Shown here: piece after piece, positions 12,295 through 24,154 of the stretch
Position numbering within the stretch: the stretch's first letter is position 1
Layout of the letters: each line of letters starts with the position of its first letter
From: Pleurodeles waltl
Lineage: Eukaryota > Chordata > Amphibia > Caudata > Salamandridae
Reading direction: 5' to 3'
Assembly: GCF_031143425.1 (NCBI RefSeq)
Contig: NC_090444.1
Location: forward strand, 1,347,390,323-1,347,454,322
Length of the DNA: 64,000 nt
Translations under genes and position numbers: made by a program
Notes under the pieces: model-generated
Databases searched by the model: none
What the model saw: only the letters and a program-made list of their open reading frames with translations
What the model was told of the DNA's origin: nothing

Positions 12295-12858
12295 TGAACC
12301 CCTGCCAGCCTTTCCCAAGAGAGTCTTCATCTTCTAAGTAGAAACCTGGAAACGCCTTCTGCATTGGTGTGGTCAATCCCAGGTCTATGATCCACGGAAA
12401 TGTACATTCCCTGTAGGGATATGGACCACAGTAACAGCTTGGGGTTTTCACCTTCCATCTGCATTAGCCATCTGAGAGACCTGTGGTCAGTTTGAACAAG
12501 GAAGTGAGAGCCAAATAGTTATGACTACAGCTTCTTCAGGGACCAAACTACAGCAAAAGCTTTCTTCTCAGTGGCACTCCAGCGCTGCTCTCTGGGGAGA
12601 AAATCCTGCTTATGAAAGGAACAGGTTGGTCATGGCCATCATCATTGATTTGGGACAGGACTGCTCCTATCCCCTGATTAGAGGCATATGTCTGCACTAA
12701 GAACCACTTTGTGTAATCTGGAGCTTTTAGAACAGGTGCTGAGCATATTGCATCTTTCAGGGTGTCAAACGCCTTTTGACAGCTCACTGTCCAGTTTACA
12801 TTTTTGTGCATCTTTTTGGAGGTCAGTTCTGTGAGAGATGCCATGTGCACCTCGACCC
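12295..12858 (-). pseudogene. Gmr1-like RNase H remnant
   Basis: On the minus strand the frame from 12,850 reads LTSKKMHKNVNWTVSCQKAF, TLKDAICSAPVLKAPDYTKW, ASNQGIGAVLSQ and DQPVPFISR, which are RT-RNase H motifs of Ty3/gypsy elements. The first RNase H aspartate is changed (the usual TDAS reads TYAS). Further left, broken frames show a DHRPG-like motif, and the frame runs to the LTR edge at 12,294 with no integrase after it. In most Ty3/gypsy elements integrase follows RNase H; in the Gmr1 lineage it precedes RT. That is the reason for the Gmr1-like call. The remnant is cut at 12,858 by another LTR. Confidence 0.7.
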
Positions 12859-13859
12859 TGTTGCATAGGCTCTCATTATTCTGATGAGACTACTGGATTT
12901 GAGCGACAGAATCACCTGCGGTGTTGGGGGTGACTGAGTCTAACCCACTACAGGAGACACCTGTCGGCCTAATCCGGGTTTTGCTCCGGCTAACTAGCAG
13001 TACCTCATATCCACCCAAGAGCAGGGATGATTTGGCAGCTGAGTGCATGACACAATTGACTCCTCAGTGAAATCGTGTTCACTCAGATCACATTCGTTTC
13101 TCTCAGTTGTATTAGTCTCACATATACAAGGACAATCAGAGGCAGTATATGTTTCAATAAGGTTTTAATGAAGCAACTGTATCTTAGATAATAAAGCATG
13201 TACTGCAATAACCAGAACGATGAAGCATGACAGGATTAAAATTGTGACGAGGAGAGTAAAGCATAATAATAACGCTCCCATGTTGTCACTAGAGTCATTA
13301 ATGTAATTCCTACCTAGGCTATGTTAGAGCACAGTATGTTAAGCTCTAGTTCTGCCCTTCAGGTTCCCTTGGGAAGACATCAACCCTCATACCTGAGCAA
13401 GAGGCCTGAAGTCTGCATACGCAGCTGTAGTGAAGCGTTCAGCAATCAGCACACAGTTGTGGTAATCTGGCTGGAATCTCCCTCTAATCTCCCTCTAACA
13501 TGGATGGGACAGAGAAGTGTTTTTATAATAAAACAGCTGATGTTCTGAGAAAATGTCCCTACGTAAGGATGTGTATGTTTCTATGAATACCAGAGACAAA
13601 GCGTTACCACGTTTACTGGCAACCTATCTTACTGCAGCCTTGAGAGAAGCGCAGAGTGAAAGAAATTTTGTGTTTAAGAACGCAGTGCTGGCCTAGGCAA
13701 AGAACAGCTAGATAGAGAAAAATAAAACAAGACCGCCAATGTGGCTATTGTTAAAACAATAAACAAAGCTGAATAAAATATATCTAGGTTAAAGTGCACA
13801 GCGGCAGGCCTAGTGTGTTAAAATAACATGCATGGAGCTATAACTAAAATGGTTACACA
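12859..13859 (-). mobile_element. Putative LTR of a different retroelement, minus strand
   Basis: On the minus strand this segment begins TGTGTAACC, has a TATA-like box (TTATAAAAA near 13,530) and ends GCCTATGCAACA, about the size and layout of an LTR. It interrupts the Gmr1-like RNase H remnant on its left. No convincing target duplication is seen (gaccc on the left, no match on the right), and no coding region could be tied to it. The call rests on the terminal dinucleotides, the promoter-like box and its position. Confidence 0.4.
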
Positions 13860-14420
13860 CCAACCCAGTGCAAAGATCCTGCAGTTGTCATATGTGGAGT
13901 GTGAGCTAGACTCCAGCCCATACGAGGCCTTGTGGAGAAGTTCAATGCCTAACAGAGGAGCACGTTGGAAAGCCCACCAGGACTTTCTGGTCAGACTGAA
14001 AAAATACAGTGCTATCCCACAACACCAAACCATCCTTTATACAAAGAGAATGCTAAAGGCAGTGACAACCATGTACAACATAAAAGGCAGCGGTAACCAG
14101 ATATAATATAGAAGGCAGCAACAACCAGGAATGAGAAATAGGAATATACTCACCAGGGAAGCAAAACATTTTAGAATTGCAGCATTAGACAAAACAGCAG
14201 AGACCTGATGGAGAGTCCGAAGTGTGCAAAGTAGCAAGTAGTGTCTGCTACGTTTTGAATCTCGCCTCAAGCAAGGTAACTCTAACACACAGCCCACCGT
14301 TATCAAAGTCACAGGTTGGGCCAGGAACAGTGAAAGTGGTAAAAAGAACATGAAAGAATGACTCAAACAAAACAGAAAGACAAAAACAAAGGCCCGGGCA
14401 TGCGAGAAACAGAAAATGCA
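13860..14420. other. Unassigned, possibly gag remnant of the Mag-like element
   Basis: No clear domain is visible. The plus strand has scattered open stretches (13,828-14,106) and a K/Q/R-rich piece near 14,340-14,420 that may be the gag-protease junction of the Mag-like element that follows. An open minus-strand frame at 14,037-14,465 is very hydrophobic but shows no family motif. No 5' LTR matching the short LTR at 17,428 was found here. Confidence 0.3.
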
Positions 14421-15358
14421 GCCAGTTGAACAATTTAACAGTCTATCATCTGTACTGTGACTCAAAGCGCCTAATACAAAGGACTACACATGGACTGCTT
14501 CCAAAGCGTTGCTGAGTCAAGGATCATTCACAGCAACCTTGCGGCATAAGAAGATGTTTGTACAGGCCCCAATCCACATTCTTCAAGGTACTTCATCCAG
14601 TGTATGCCTACTTAGTTTTGCAACTGCTGCTGACATGGGACTGATAGCTATCAATTACAGCCAAAATACGCAATCTGAAATTGTGAGTAAGTTCCCGTCA
14701 CTCTTTCATTGCCTCCGCAGGCTCAAGACAATGAAGGTGCAACTTCACATTAATGAAAACATCCGGCCTCTTTCACAGTGTCACCCCAGAATAGCATTTG
14801 ATCTACAAGAAGGGTTTGAGAAGTAACTAGGACACAACATTATCGAGCGCTAGACTGGTCCCACGCCATGGGTGTCGCCCATAGTGGTAGTGTTGAAAAA
14901 GGACAGTGGAGGTGCGGTGTGCATCTGCATTGATATGCACCAAGCCAACAAAGCAATCAAGCGAGAAAGACATCCTGGCGAATATGATCATGCAGCTGAA
15001 TGAAGCCAAAGTCTTCTCCCGTCTTGCCTTGAACAAGGGATACCATCAACTCAAACTGGAAAAAAACTGCAGGTACATTACAGTTCATGTTGACTTGTTC
15101 AGATGCAAAAGATTGAACTTTGCAGTGTCAACTGCTGCAGCAATATTCCAAGATGTTACACAGAAAAATGTTCAACCTGTTACACATGCCTTCAATTACA
15201 GTGACGATATACTAGTGTTTGGAACAACACGAAGGGAGCATGATAAGGCTATCAAATTAACATGTCAGTTACTTAGAGATGCAAGTCTCACACTAAATGC
15301 CGAAAAGTGTGAATTTCATACAAACCTAACTCAAGTTCTTACAACACATATTTTCTGA
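14421..15358 (+). pseudogene. Mag-like Ty3/gypsy protease-RT remnant
   Basis: Broken frames show a protease C-terminal region (LLSQGSFTATLRHKKMFVQA), a linker with VQLHINENIRPLSQCHPRIA typical of Mag/SURL-type gypsy elements, then RT blocks: an SPIVVVLKKDSG-like segment, RLALNKGYHQLKLE (the usual KLDLNKGYHQLEL), FNYSDDILVFGTTRREHDKA and LTLNAEKCEF. The catalytic motif reads YSDDIL, so both RT aspartates of that motif remain, but the aspartate of the LDLNKGYHQ block is lost. Frame shifts lie near 14,825 and 14,950. This domain belongs to a lineage different from the sushi-like and Gmr1-like remnants to the left. Confidence 0.7.
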
Positions 15359-16050
15359 TGGCGGGATGACTCCTCATCCTGATAAAGTGTGAGCACTGTC
15401 AGCCACTGGTCTCCCACAAGATGTCACCATGTTACGGTGCTTCCTGTGCATGGCCAGTTATTGTTCAAGGTACATTTGTGACTTTGCCACAGTGAGTGCC
15501 CCATTGCCAGACCTGACAAAATGAAATGTCCTGTTCCAATTGTCCTCTGAATGTGACCACAGCTTCAAAAGAATAAAGCATGTGTTTGAAAATGGCTTAC
15601 GTTGATATTAACCTAGACACAGATTACTGTTCATGCAAGCCTGGTGGTGCTGGAAGCAAGCCTTGCTCAGCACAACGGACATCCCAATGCTCAGAGATAC
15701 ATTGTGGCATACGCCAGACGAAACATGTTAGATACAGAACGTGCCTATTCCCAGCCAGAAAAAGAGCATCTGGCTATGGTGTGGGCATGTGAACATTTTC
15801 ACGTAGTTCTGTTTGGAAAGCATTTCATGACTGTCACAGACCACAAAACGATACTCACCATATTCAGAAATCCAAAGTCCAAGATGCCCCCTCATATTGA
15901 AAGGTGCATTTATAAGAGTAATACTACACAGTTGTGTGTAAGCCAGGAAAGAGCCAAAACCTTGCAGGTTAATTCTCACACATACCCCTACAGCAGCACA
16001 GCTCAATGCAAAAACTGCTGAGGACTAAATCAACTTCATCTTAAAGTCTA
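15359..16050 (+). pseudogene. Mag-like RNase H remnant
   Basis: After the RT thumb (ATGLPQDVTMLRCFL-like in broken frame near 15,400) the RNase H part appears as QRYIVAYARRNMLDTERAYS, EKEHLAMVWACEHFHVVLFG and TVTDHKTILTIFRNPKSKMP at 15,680-15,890. These match the conserved A-SR-L-ExxYxxxEKExLAIVWAxxxFxxYLxG and TDHKPL segments of gypsy RNase H. The TDHK aspartate is kept. The frame is lost again after 15,900. Confidence 0.65.
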
Positions 16051-17390
16051 GCACTCCAGCGGCTCTATCCATCAAAGAGATTGTTGCCACTACAAATGCC
16101 AATAAGGACATGCTTGCCCTTAAAGCCATTATTTCAGCACAATCATGGAGACAGCGGGTTCAACCTCTAAGCGACAATGTTGAGTTTTCAAAAGTATCAA
16201 AATGTACAAGATGAACTGTCTGTCACTAAAGAAGACATTGTACTAAGAGGCTCCCGGATTGTCCTTGAGAGTCTGACACAGCAAGTTATTGAACCTGCTC
16301 ATAAAAGACATTGTAGCATTGTATCCACCAAGAGGACCCTGAGAGATTGAGTGTGGTTCCTTAGCTTGAACAAAAGAGTAGCAAAGGAATAAAAGGAATG
16401 TGATGTATGCAACTGCCTGTCTCCTAAAGTGAACTAGCATCAGCTAATCATGTCTGATCTTCCTGCAATTGTGTGGGAAAGAGTAGCCGTAGACTTCTTT
16501 GGATCCCTGAAAAACAGACACCATCTCCAGGTGGCCATTGATGAGCATGCTACTTTTCCTCTGGTGAAGACGTCATCAATGACCCACGACAAAGTCATTC
16601 ATCGGCTGGACGACATATTTGAAGTGTGAGGCATACCGGGCACTCTCAAGTGTGACAAAGGTCCACCGTTCAACAGCAACGAGTTTAAGGAGTTTCTAAC
16701 TAGACTCAATGTCAAGCATCAGAAAAGTACATCCTTGTGGCTTCAGTCCAACAGTGTTTTGGAACGGTTTATGGGAACCCTGAAATGAGTGATCCAACAT
16801 GCATCGATGGTAGGATTTGAGCTGAGTCAGGCATTATGTCAAGCCCTGAATGCCTATCGATTTACCCCTCACTCTACCACTGGTGAGTGTCCTGCCACTC
16901 TGATGTTTAGGAGAACTCTAAGAACCAAATTACCACAGTGAACCACTGATTGAACCCTGACTGATGCAGATGTTCATGCTACTCAACAGCTCAGAAACGT
17001 CAGCTGAAGACAAATGCTGATCAACACCTTTGAACTCAGCAGATAATCTTTGACTAGAGTGACTGGGTTTTTGTAAAGCAAAAATGGAAGCGAAAGACAG
17101 ATCATCCGTTTGATGTTGAAATTTTACAGCTGTGAAGCACAAGGGACACATGATAACAGCACAACGTCCTGGCAATTCCATCACAAAGGACTTGTCACAC
17201 TTCAGACATCTGCCTACCGGTCATCAGTCCCGGTAGCCCCCGATGATGCAACTCCACCTGAAAGCCCAGATCAGACATTAGGCCCTGTACCCTTAGGGTT
17301 TATCCTGTGTACAGCTCAATTACCTCATATCACACAGTCTGGCCAAACTGTGCAAGCACCTCAGCGGCTGATCGAAGAAATGTAATGCTG
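16051..17390 (+). pseudogene. Mag-like integrase remnant
   Basis: The integrase zinc-binding part is seen as CNCLSPK-like near 16,410. The catalytic core follows: WERVAVDFFGSLKNRHHLQV (first Asp in VDFFG), LKCDKGPPFNSNEFKEFL (second Asp in CDKGP) and a segment ending ERFMGTLK that carries the Glu of the D,D-35-E triad. All three acidic residues are still readable, but in-frame stops occur at about 16,627 and 16,786. The C-terminal part ends at a stop near 17,385, shortly before a purine tract and the short 3' LTR. Confidence 0.7.
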
Positions 17391-17427
17391 CCATTGTTTA
17401 TGTGTTTTTATTTAAGAAGGGGAGAGA

Positions 17428-17640
17428 TGTAGTGTCTTTGGACCATGAGCATTAGGACCCCACAGCTCTGGGCAGACTCAGTGAAAGTGTTACAGTTATG
17501 AAGTAATGAGAAGTTAGTTGAGTGTTGTAGCTGATAAATAAAGACATTAGCTACAAGCTCTCTGTGGTATGTTCTTGTGAATGCCCTTGGGCACTATAAT
17601 CCTACCCATTTGAGCCCCTCCTCTAGTGCCGGAATTAACA
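17428..17640 (+). mobile_element. Short 3' LTR of the Mag-like element
   Basis: A purine tract (aagaaggggagaga) at 17,414-17,427 is followed by tgtagtgtctttgg. An AATAAA signal lies near 17,536 and the segment ends ggaattaaca at 17,640, giving TG...CA ends and a length of 213 bp. Its position just after the integrase remnant fits a 3' LTR. No matching 5' LTR is present in the window, so the right boundary is set by the terminal CA only. Confidence 0.55.
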
Positions 17641-18248
17641 CATCATCTGTATTCAAGTGTCTTATACTGCCCATTGAAGCCTTAAAGCTGTCCAGCATTA
17701 ATTTACACTACTTTAAAGAGTACCTTCTCCTTTCTCTACCCAAAGTACTTTCCATCACGCCAGAATTCACTAACCTCCTGCTTCTGCCATTCTTCTCTTG
17801 TCGTTGAGGGAGATAGTGAAGCTTCCACTCTGTAGCCTCCTGCAACCTGTGCCTTCACCGGATTCATGTAGCTACTAACGCAACTGGAAGCTTTCTCCCT
17901 CTTCACTGATTCAGAGCTCCAAGGCTCTACTTGCAGTCGTGGACTGTTGCTGATGCCACTCAGCGTATCCCAGAGGTGAATTTGTGCTGCAGCCTACAGA
18001 CCCCTCCCGAGCCTTAGTGCCACCTCTCTCCAGATCACAACCTCACCACCCAACTCTACAGGATGCCTCTGCCCGTTCTTTGGTGTCTAACTCTAGCATT
18101 TGTAGTGTTCCCCCAGCCTGGTCCGACCCCTCCTCAGTTGGCCCGTAGGCCCTATGTTCATAAATTAGTTTCACCTGCACTATAGGAGGGCTTCCAACTA
18201 GTGACTACTGCTAGCAGCCATGTTCTCCTGGTCTGTAATACCCACATT
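17641..18248. other. No gene recognised
   Basis: About 600 bp of mixed-composition DNA with short, low-content open frames on both strands. Nothing matching a known protein, RNA gene or terminal repeat was recognised. Confidence 0.4.
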
Positions 18249-18368
18249 GTATTTAGTGGTGAGGACTGATGGCTATGCCACGTTATTTACAACTTTGGTG
18301 TGGTGGAAATACCATTATAAAGTTGTAAATAACATGGCATACCCATTAGTCTCTAGGACTGAATACAA
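18249..18368. repeat. Imperfect inverted repeat of about 49-bp arms
   Basis: The arm 18,249-18,297 (starting tgtatttagtggtgagg and ending ttatttacaacttt) is the near-complement of 18,320-18,368 (starting aaagttgtaaataa, ending gactgaataca), with a 22-bp loop. It has the shape of a small fold-back element or MITE core. No target duplication was identified. Confidence 0.6.
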
Positions 18369-19946
18369 TGATACAACAGATGGCACTGGTCATAAAAGAT
18401 CACAGCATGCCATCTTTCTGTAATCTGCAAGTATCATGACATGGCAGTGTGTCCTAAACACAGTGGATCAGATGTACAAAGAAACAAGTCACAAACTGTG
18501 GTCACAAATTTGGCATCAATTATTTGTACCTGTCTTTACTTTTGTGATGCGACCTAAGTACAGATAAGAGTTGTACTTCTGAATATTGATCCCCAGAATA
18601 TTGAACTATAAGAATATCATGGACAGAATATCGAGAGACACAATATCGAAAGGTGAGTGCAGATAGGGAAGTATAGATTTACTATTCCTAACTCCACATC
18701 TACATAACTTGAGAAATTATGTATTATCAAGGTACATATAGATTGATTTAGGTATAGAACATCTGTACCTACTTAATTGGCAATATTTCAGATTTTATAT
18801 TTTGTCCATGTTATTCTGTGCATCAAAATATTTTGGTTGTTACCGCCAGTGTGTCACAAAAAGTGATGCACCAGCGCACACAGGGCTTTTGAATAAGCCC
18901 CTTGGTTTGTGAGAGGACAGTGCCTCATACTGAAATGATGGAGAGGCCCATGTCAGCATATGAAGGGACGGACCTGGCATGATCCTAGGTCGACTTAGCC
19001 TAGGCCGCACACCTATCTTAACCCTATGTTGCTAGTGTGGGTGGCCCTGTAAGTTGCCAGTGTTTGATCATAAGCCACTCTTAAACCTGCCTCCCCAATA
19101 CACCCCTCTTGTGTTGTGCTAAATAGTTCACGCCTAAATCTCCATAGTTTTATTGACGCATAATTTGTCCAGACAAAATTTGTCTTCATGTTTCTGCGTG
19201 TTGGGGAATCGTGAAGGTACTCAGAGTTTATGATTTAGCAAGGATGGAGTAGAGAAAATAGCAAACTGTGGCAAAAAAATAGTTATTTTCAAATTAAATA
19301 AAAAAAATGTTATGTGCCAGAAAGTAGGTGTTTTAGTTCTGGAAATTCCATCAACACATGTTTTTCTGTGCTAAGAGAACTCCCTTCTCAGTTTTCAGAA
19401 ACAGGCAGAGAAGAAAATTCTTTCACCACTCTTTTTGCACTCTTTTTGCACTTTCCTAAGTGGTGGTCAGTGTTGCATACTTTTGTGGTTTCTACCTATT
19501 ATTAAGTTGTGGGGTAAACAGGTCTGAAACACATGGTGTAACCCGGAAGCTGTACATTTCTGAAAATAAAAATAATTTCAGAATTCAGTCAGCCGGTTAC
19601 TTGTATAGATTGCTTAAGTTTCTCCGAAAGAAGTCATCATTTATATTTAAAAAATGGCGAATGTAAGTGGCGATTAAGAGAATTGGAGATACAGTTTTCA
19701 CCTGTGACTTTTATTGCCTTGAAGACTGATATCCAATGTAATGTACTGGTCTGTTCACTAGACACTTTCTTTTTCAGAGATATTTAGTAGTTTGTCCAAA
19801 AACGGTGAAAGTCATACTCAACAACTGAGTTGTGTCTTAGAATGATTTGTCCCTGTGCACTAACCATGCATCATTTAATATAAAAAATTAAATGAAATTG
19901 GGCATGAAGGAAAGTTAACACTTTTATAGGAATTTGAGTTTAGGGA
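18369..19946. other. No gene recognised
   Basis: Moderately AT-rich DNA with no open frame beyond about 70 codons and no motif I recognise. It includes several gaatat-rich repeats near 18,580-18,650. Confidence 0.4.
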
Positions 19947-19952
19947 CTTTGG

Positions 19953-20489
19953 GGCATATTTAAGAGCCCCTAGCTCCATCTACCTACACATTAGCGTCAT
20001 TTTGTTGATGCGACTGTTTGGTTAGATGGCCGAAATCCCCACGCCATATTTACGAAGTGACGCACTGCATGCATTTTGCCGCTTTGTAACCCTTTGCACT
20101 ACATTATGCCTGCACCAGGCATAATGTATGCAAAGGGGGTGTTCCCCTGTTAGGGGGGCTGAAAAAATGGCGCAAGGAAATCTAACAGGTTTCCTTGCGT
20201 CATTTTTTCGGCACTTTTAACACCTGCTCAGAGCAGGCATTAAAAGGGGGCACACCATTGAATACAGTGGGCCCCTATGTACTCTGTGGGAGTAGCAACA
20301 ATAATTTGGCACTACTCCTGCAAAGTACATCAGTAGTGTCAATAAAAATGACACTATTGCCCCCTACCCTGCACCATGGTGTGCCGTATCTTAGATATGG
20401 CGCACACATGGTGGCGGTAGGAGGGTGCTAAGGGGCTCTATGGAAGTGGCACTGCACTGGGTGCAGCACCACTTTCCTTAAATCTGACC
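19953..20489. mobile_element. MITE with short TIRs and ctttgg flanks
   Basis: The left end reads ggcatatttaag and the right end, reverse-complemented, reads ggtcagatttaag, so the termini are imperfect inverted repeats of 12-13 bp. A hexamer ctttgg flanks both sides (19947-19952 and 20490-20495). Internal hairpins include aaatggcgcaaggaaa with its complement near 20,164-20,213. The 537-bp element has no coding capacity. A related copy is at 1,551-1,835 and similar blocks recur at 24,155 onward. The superfamily is not established. Confidence 0.6.
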
Positions 20490-20782
20490 CTTTGGTTTTT
20501 CACGCAAGTCCCAAGTTTGCATCACCCATAAAGCAGGTGATTCTAAGAGAGTTGCTTTTAAAATTGTTTTTGATGTGCACTCATGTCAACTCTGAATCCA
20601 AAAATGTAGGAAAAAACAATAAATAATAGCAATCCTCTGTTGTGTAAACTGAGTCTCTAGTTCAGCTCTGCAAGGTTTGTTTTCACAACCACGTGTGAAC
20701 TTAGGTCAATGCACTAACGCATAAATGTGAAAGACAGGTTTTTGTAGCCCTGCTGAATACCATCCAGTACATAGTTGAAGTG

Positions 20783-22730
20783 TGTTAGAAATGGGGTCTT
20801 TGGTTGGTGGTCAGGTTACCCCCTGTCCAAGCAAGGACCCTCACTCTAGTCAGGGTAAGTCACACACAATCCAAATTATCTTGTGCCCAACCCCTGGTAG
20901 CTTGGCACTGAGCAGTCAGGCTTAACTTAGAAGGCAATGTGTAAAGTATTTGTGCAACAAATCATACAATAACACAATATAGCACCACAAAAGTATACCA
21001 CACAGTGTTTAGAAAAATATATAATATTTATCTGGATATTTGCTGGTCAAAACGATCAAAGATGCAATAAGTAAATGTAGAGATATCACTGAAAAGTGAT
21101 AGAAAGTGTCTTAAGTCTTTTTGAAGCAAACAAGGTCTCTTTTTAGCACAAAGTACCTGGTTTGAGTGAAAAATCTCCACAATGGGCCGCAGAGGAGGAG
21201 AAGCGTGGAAACAAAGAAGGTGTGCGCCGATTTCTCGTGACGATTTCCGGCGCTCAGTTGTGGATCCTCTTCGGGTGCAGGGTTTTCCGACATCCTGGGG
21301 TCTGTGCATAGAATCCTGGGCTTGTGGAGCGAAGTCACAAGCACTGCATCGTTCCGGTTTGGCGTGCAGTGAATTTTTCACTGCGGGGCAGGCTGTGCGA
21401 CGTTTTTAGCAAGCTGTGCATCAAATTTTCACCACACAATGAGTCCAGTTGCAAGAGAGAAGTCTTTTTGGTCCTGAGACTTCAGGGAACAGGAGGCAAG
21501 CTCTATCCAAGCCCTTGGAGAGCACTTCTTCACCAAAGCCACAGAGCAGCAAGGCAGCAGGTCAACAGCAAGGCAGCAGTCCTGCACAGAAAGCAGTCAG
21601 GTGAGTCCTTTGGGCAGCCAGGCAGTTCTTGGCAGGATGCAGGTTCTGGTTACAAGTATCTTCTCCAGGAAGTGTCTGAGTTGGAAGGGGCAGAGGCCCT
21701 GTTTATAAACCCAAATGTACCTTTGAAGTGGGGAAGACTTCAAAAAGTGGCTTAGAAGTGTACCAGGTCCCCTTTCAATTCAATCCTGTCTGCCAGTGTC
21801 CCAGTAGGGCGTGTGGCAGTCCTTTATGTGAGAGCAGGCCCTCCCCCCTCCCAGCCCAGGAAGACCCATTCAAAATGCAGATGTATGCAAGTGAGGCTGA
21901 GTATCCTGTGTTGGGGTGTGTCTGAGTGAATGCACAAGGAGCTGTCAGCCAAACCCAGCCAGGCGTGGACTGTAAGGCACAGAAAGATTTAAGTGCAGAG
22001 AAATGCTCACTTTGTAAAAGTGACATTTCTAAAATAATATTATTAAATCCAACTTCACCAGTCAGCAGGATTTTATATCACCATTCTGCCCATACTAAAT
22101 GTGACCCTCCTACTCCTTTCAGATCAGCAGCTGCCACTCAAACAATATATGAACACAGTCCCAATGTTATCCTATGAAGGGAGCAGGCCTCACAGCAGTG
22201 TAAAAACGAATTGGGGAGTTTTACACTACCAGGACATGTAAACTACATAGGTACATGTCCTGCCTTTTGCCTACACAGCACCCTACCCTGTGGGTTACCT
22301 AGGGCATACCTTAGGGGTGTCTTATATGTAGACAAAGGGGAGTTTTAGGCTTGGCAAGTACTTTTAAATGCCAAGTGGAATTGGCAGTGAAGCTGCACAC
22401 ACAGGCCTTGCAATGGCAGGCCTGAGACAAGGTTAAGGAGCTACTAAAGTGGGTGGCACAACCAGTGCTGCAGGCCCACTAGTAGCATTTAATCTGCAGG
22501 CCCTGGGCACATATAGTGCACAGTCCTAGGGACTTATAAGTAAATTAAATAGTCCAATTGGGTATGATCCAATGTTACCATGTTTAAAGGGAGAGAGCAT
22601 ATGCACTTTAGCACTGGTAAGCAGAGGTAAAGTGTGCAGAGTCTAAAAACCAGCAAAAACAGTGTCCAAAAAGTGGAGGGAGGCAGGCAAAAAGTTAGGG
22701 GTGACTATCCTAAGGCTGTCAGGTCTAACA
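20783..22730 (-). mobile_element. Solo LTR of a Gmr1-like gypsy family, minus strand
   Basis: Starts tgttagaaatgggg and ends gtctaaca on the plus strand, with a perfect 5-bp target duplication aagtg at 20778-20782 and 22731-22735. It is the closest relative in the window of the LTR at 2,003-3,614; the blocks from the caaaaagt-rich end to the conserved aggcccactagtagcattta segment are easily aligned. No internal region is present. Open frames within it (for example 21,324-21,755) have no recognisable product. Confidence 0.88.
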
Positions 22731-22735
22731 AAGTG

Positions 22736-24154
22736 GCATCAATTCTTTTGGGTAATTAACAGTCCCTAACCAGGAGCCCAAGGACACTGTGGTGGAAACA
22801 AAATCTATTTTGTTCTTCTGGATACTGCACACACAGTATCACACAAAGACACTTTGACTAAAAAACGTGTTTATTTGAACATCTAAAACAATCACACAGA
22901 ATATGATTGAAACAGCACAAATGCATGTTTAGAACAACAGCAATAACATGAACATTTCTACCATTATTAACAAGTCATCCAATAAAAACCTACCACCCTA
23001 AAGCCTACTTCTATGTAGTATGCTAGGAGAGCATGGAGTAGCGTAATGTGCACCTAGAGTTTCTAAAAGAGCGTGAACACACTGCATACTTATTTACAGC
23101 CAAGGGCAGTAATTATCAGTAGTCAGGAAGACTGTGTTTTACTGCGAAAGGCAAACATGCACCGCATCAGCATCAGCTCCTCCCGGGCTCGATATCAGCT
23201 TTCAGTAAAGAAATTGTGATACAGCAGCATCCTTGGCAGTCAAGATCTTCTCTGATAATCTAGGGCGAAGGACCTCTCCTGACAAGTGATCAAGTGGATG
23301 TCCTTTCATACTATATTGTATCGCAGATGGAATTTCCAACATCACCTTAGGAATGTCTGGTATAATCAATGAGCATCAAGATGCTAGTCTCCGACACATT
23401 CTTATAAAGAAATAAGGTAAAAATAAGACAATTCAGACTACAGTTTGTTTGCTATTGTTCTCATTTGATCTTGAAATAAAGCTAAAAAGGTACTTTTTCC
23501 AGACCGATGTCGCATCAGGTGTTTTGTTGATGTCAGTCTGAGTGATTTGACACTTTCACAGGTTCTTGGAAAAATAAGGACAGACTGTAAATGTGTCAAA
23601 GGCAGACGTTGATAATCCTGCAGAAATACAGAAAGTGAAGTCTCAGTCTATTTCAAATGGAGTCAGGTCTTATAGTCTTTATGTCACACTGATGCCAACC
23701 AGAAGATAGAGACTGTTGAGGAGTGCCTTGTGGTGAAAAGGGGGAAGTGGCCTAATAAAATAAAGGTGCAGAGTAAGTCTTGGCTCTGCTGACTGAGTAG
23801 CCCTACCCTTACAGTTAGCACTGTGTGCCCCTGAGTGGTCTAAAATCCCTATGTAAATCACTGAAAAAGCGATTTTATTTCAGATGTGAGGAATATTAAA
23901 GGATTCCTAATGTTTCAAGTGCCTTTGCAACACCTGAGCCTGAGGTAAGTTAGCAGGTTGAAAATTAGCAAGGTCCACAAAAATTTTGTTTACTCTATGG
24001 GCGATGTAAGCATATTGAGGTCTTCAATTCACAGACAGGGTGGTATTTATTATTGGCATGATGAAAGGTAACGATGTAGTTAGACCCAGGCTAACCACTT
24101 TTTTAGTATAAACATCTCATGATGCGGATAATTTTTTTTTTAAGGGTATTCTAG
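22736..24154. other. No gene recognised
   Basis: AT-rich DNA without long open frames. On the minus strand there is an AATAAA near 22,873 in a low-complexity stretch that could be the end of an old retroelement, but nothing confirms it. Confidence 0.35.

Noticed and set aside
7633..12299. Target duplication cgaac/tgaac around the minus-strand LTR
   Set aside because: The right side is the internal region of the same element (RNase H), so the two pentamers cannot be a target duplication.
14037..14465. 142-codon hydrophobic minus-strand frame
   Set aside because: It has no envelope or transporter motif; the hydrophobicity follows from A-rich sequence on the plus strand.
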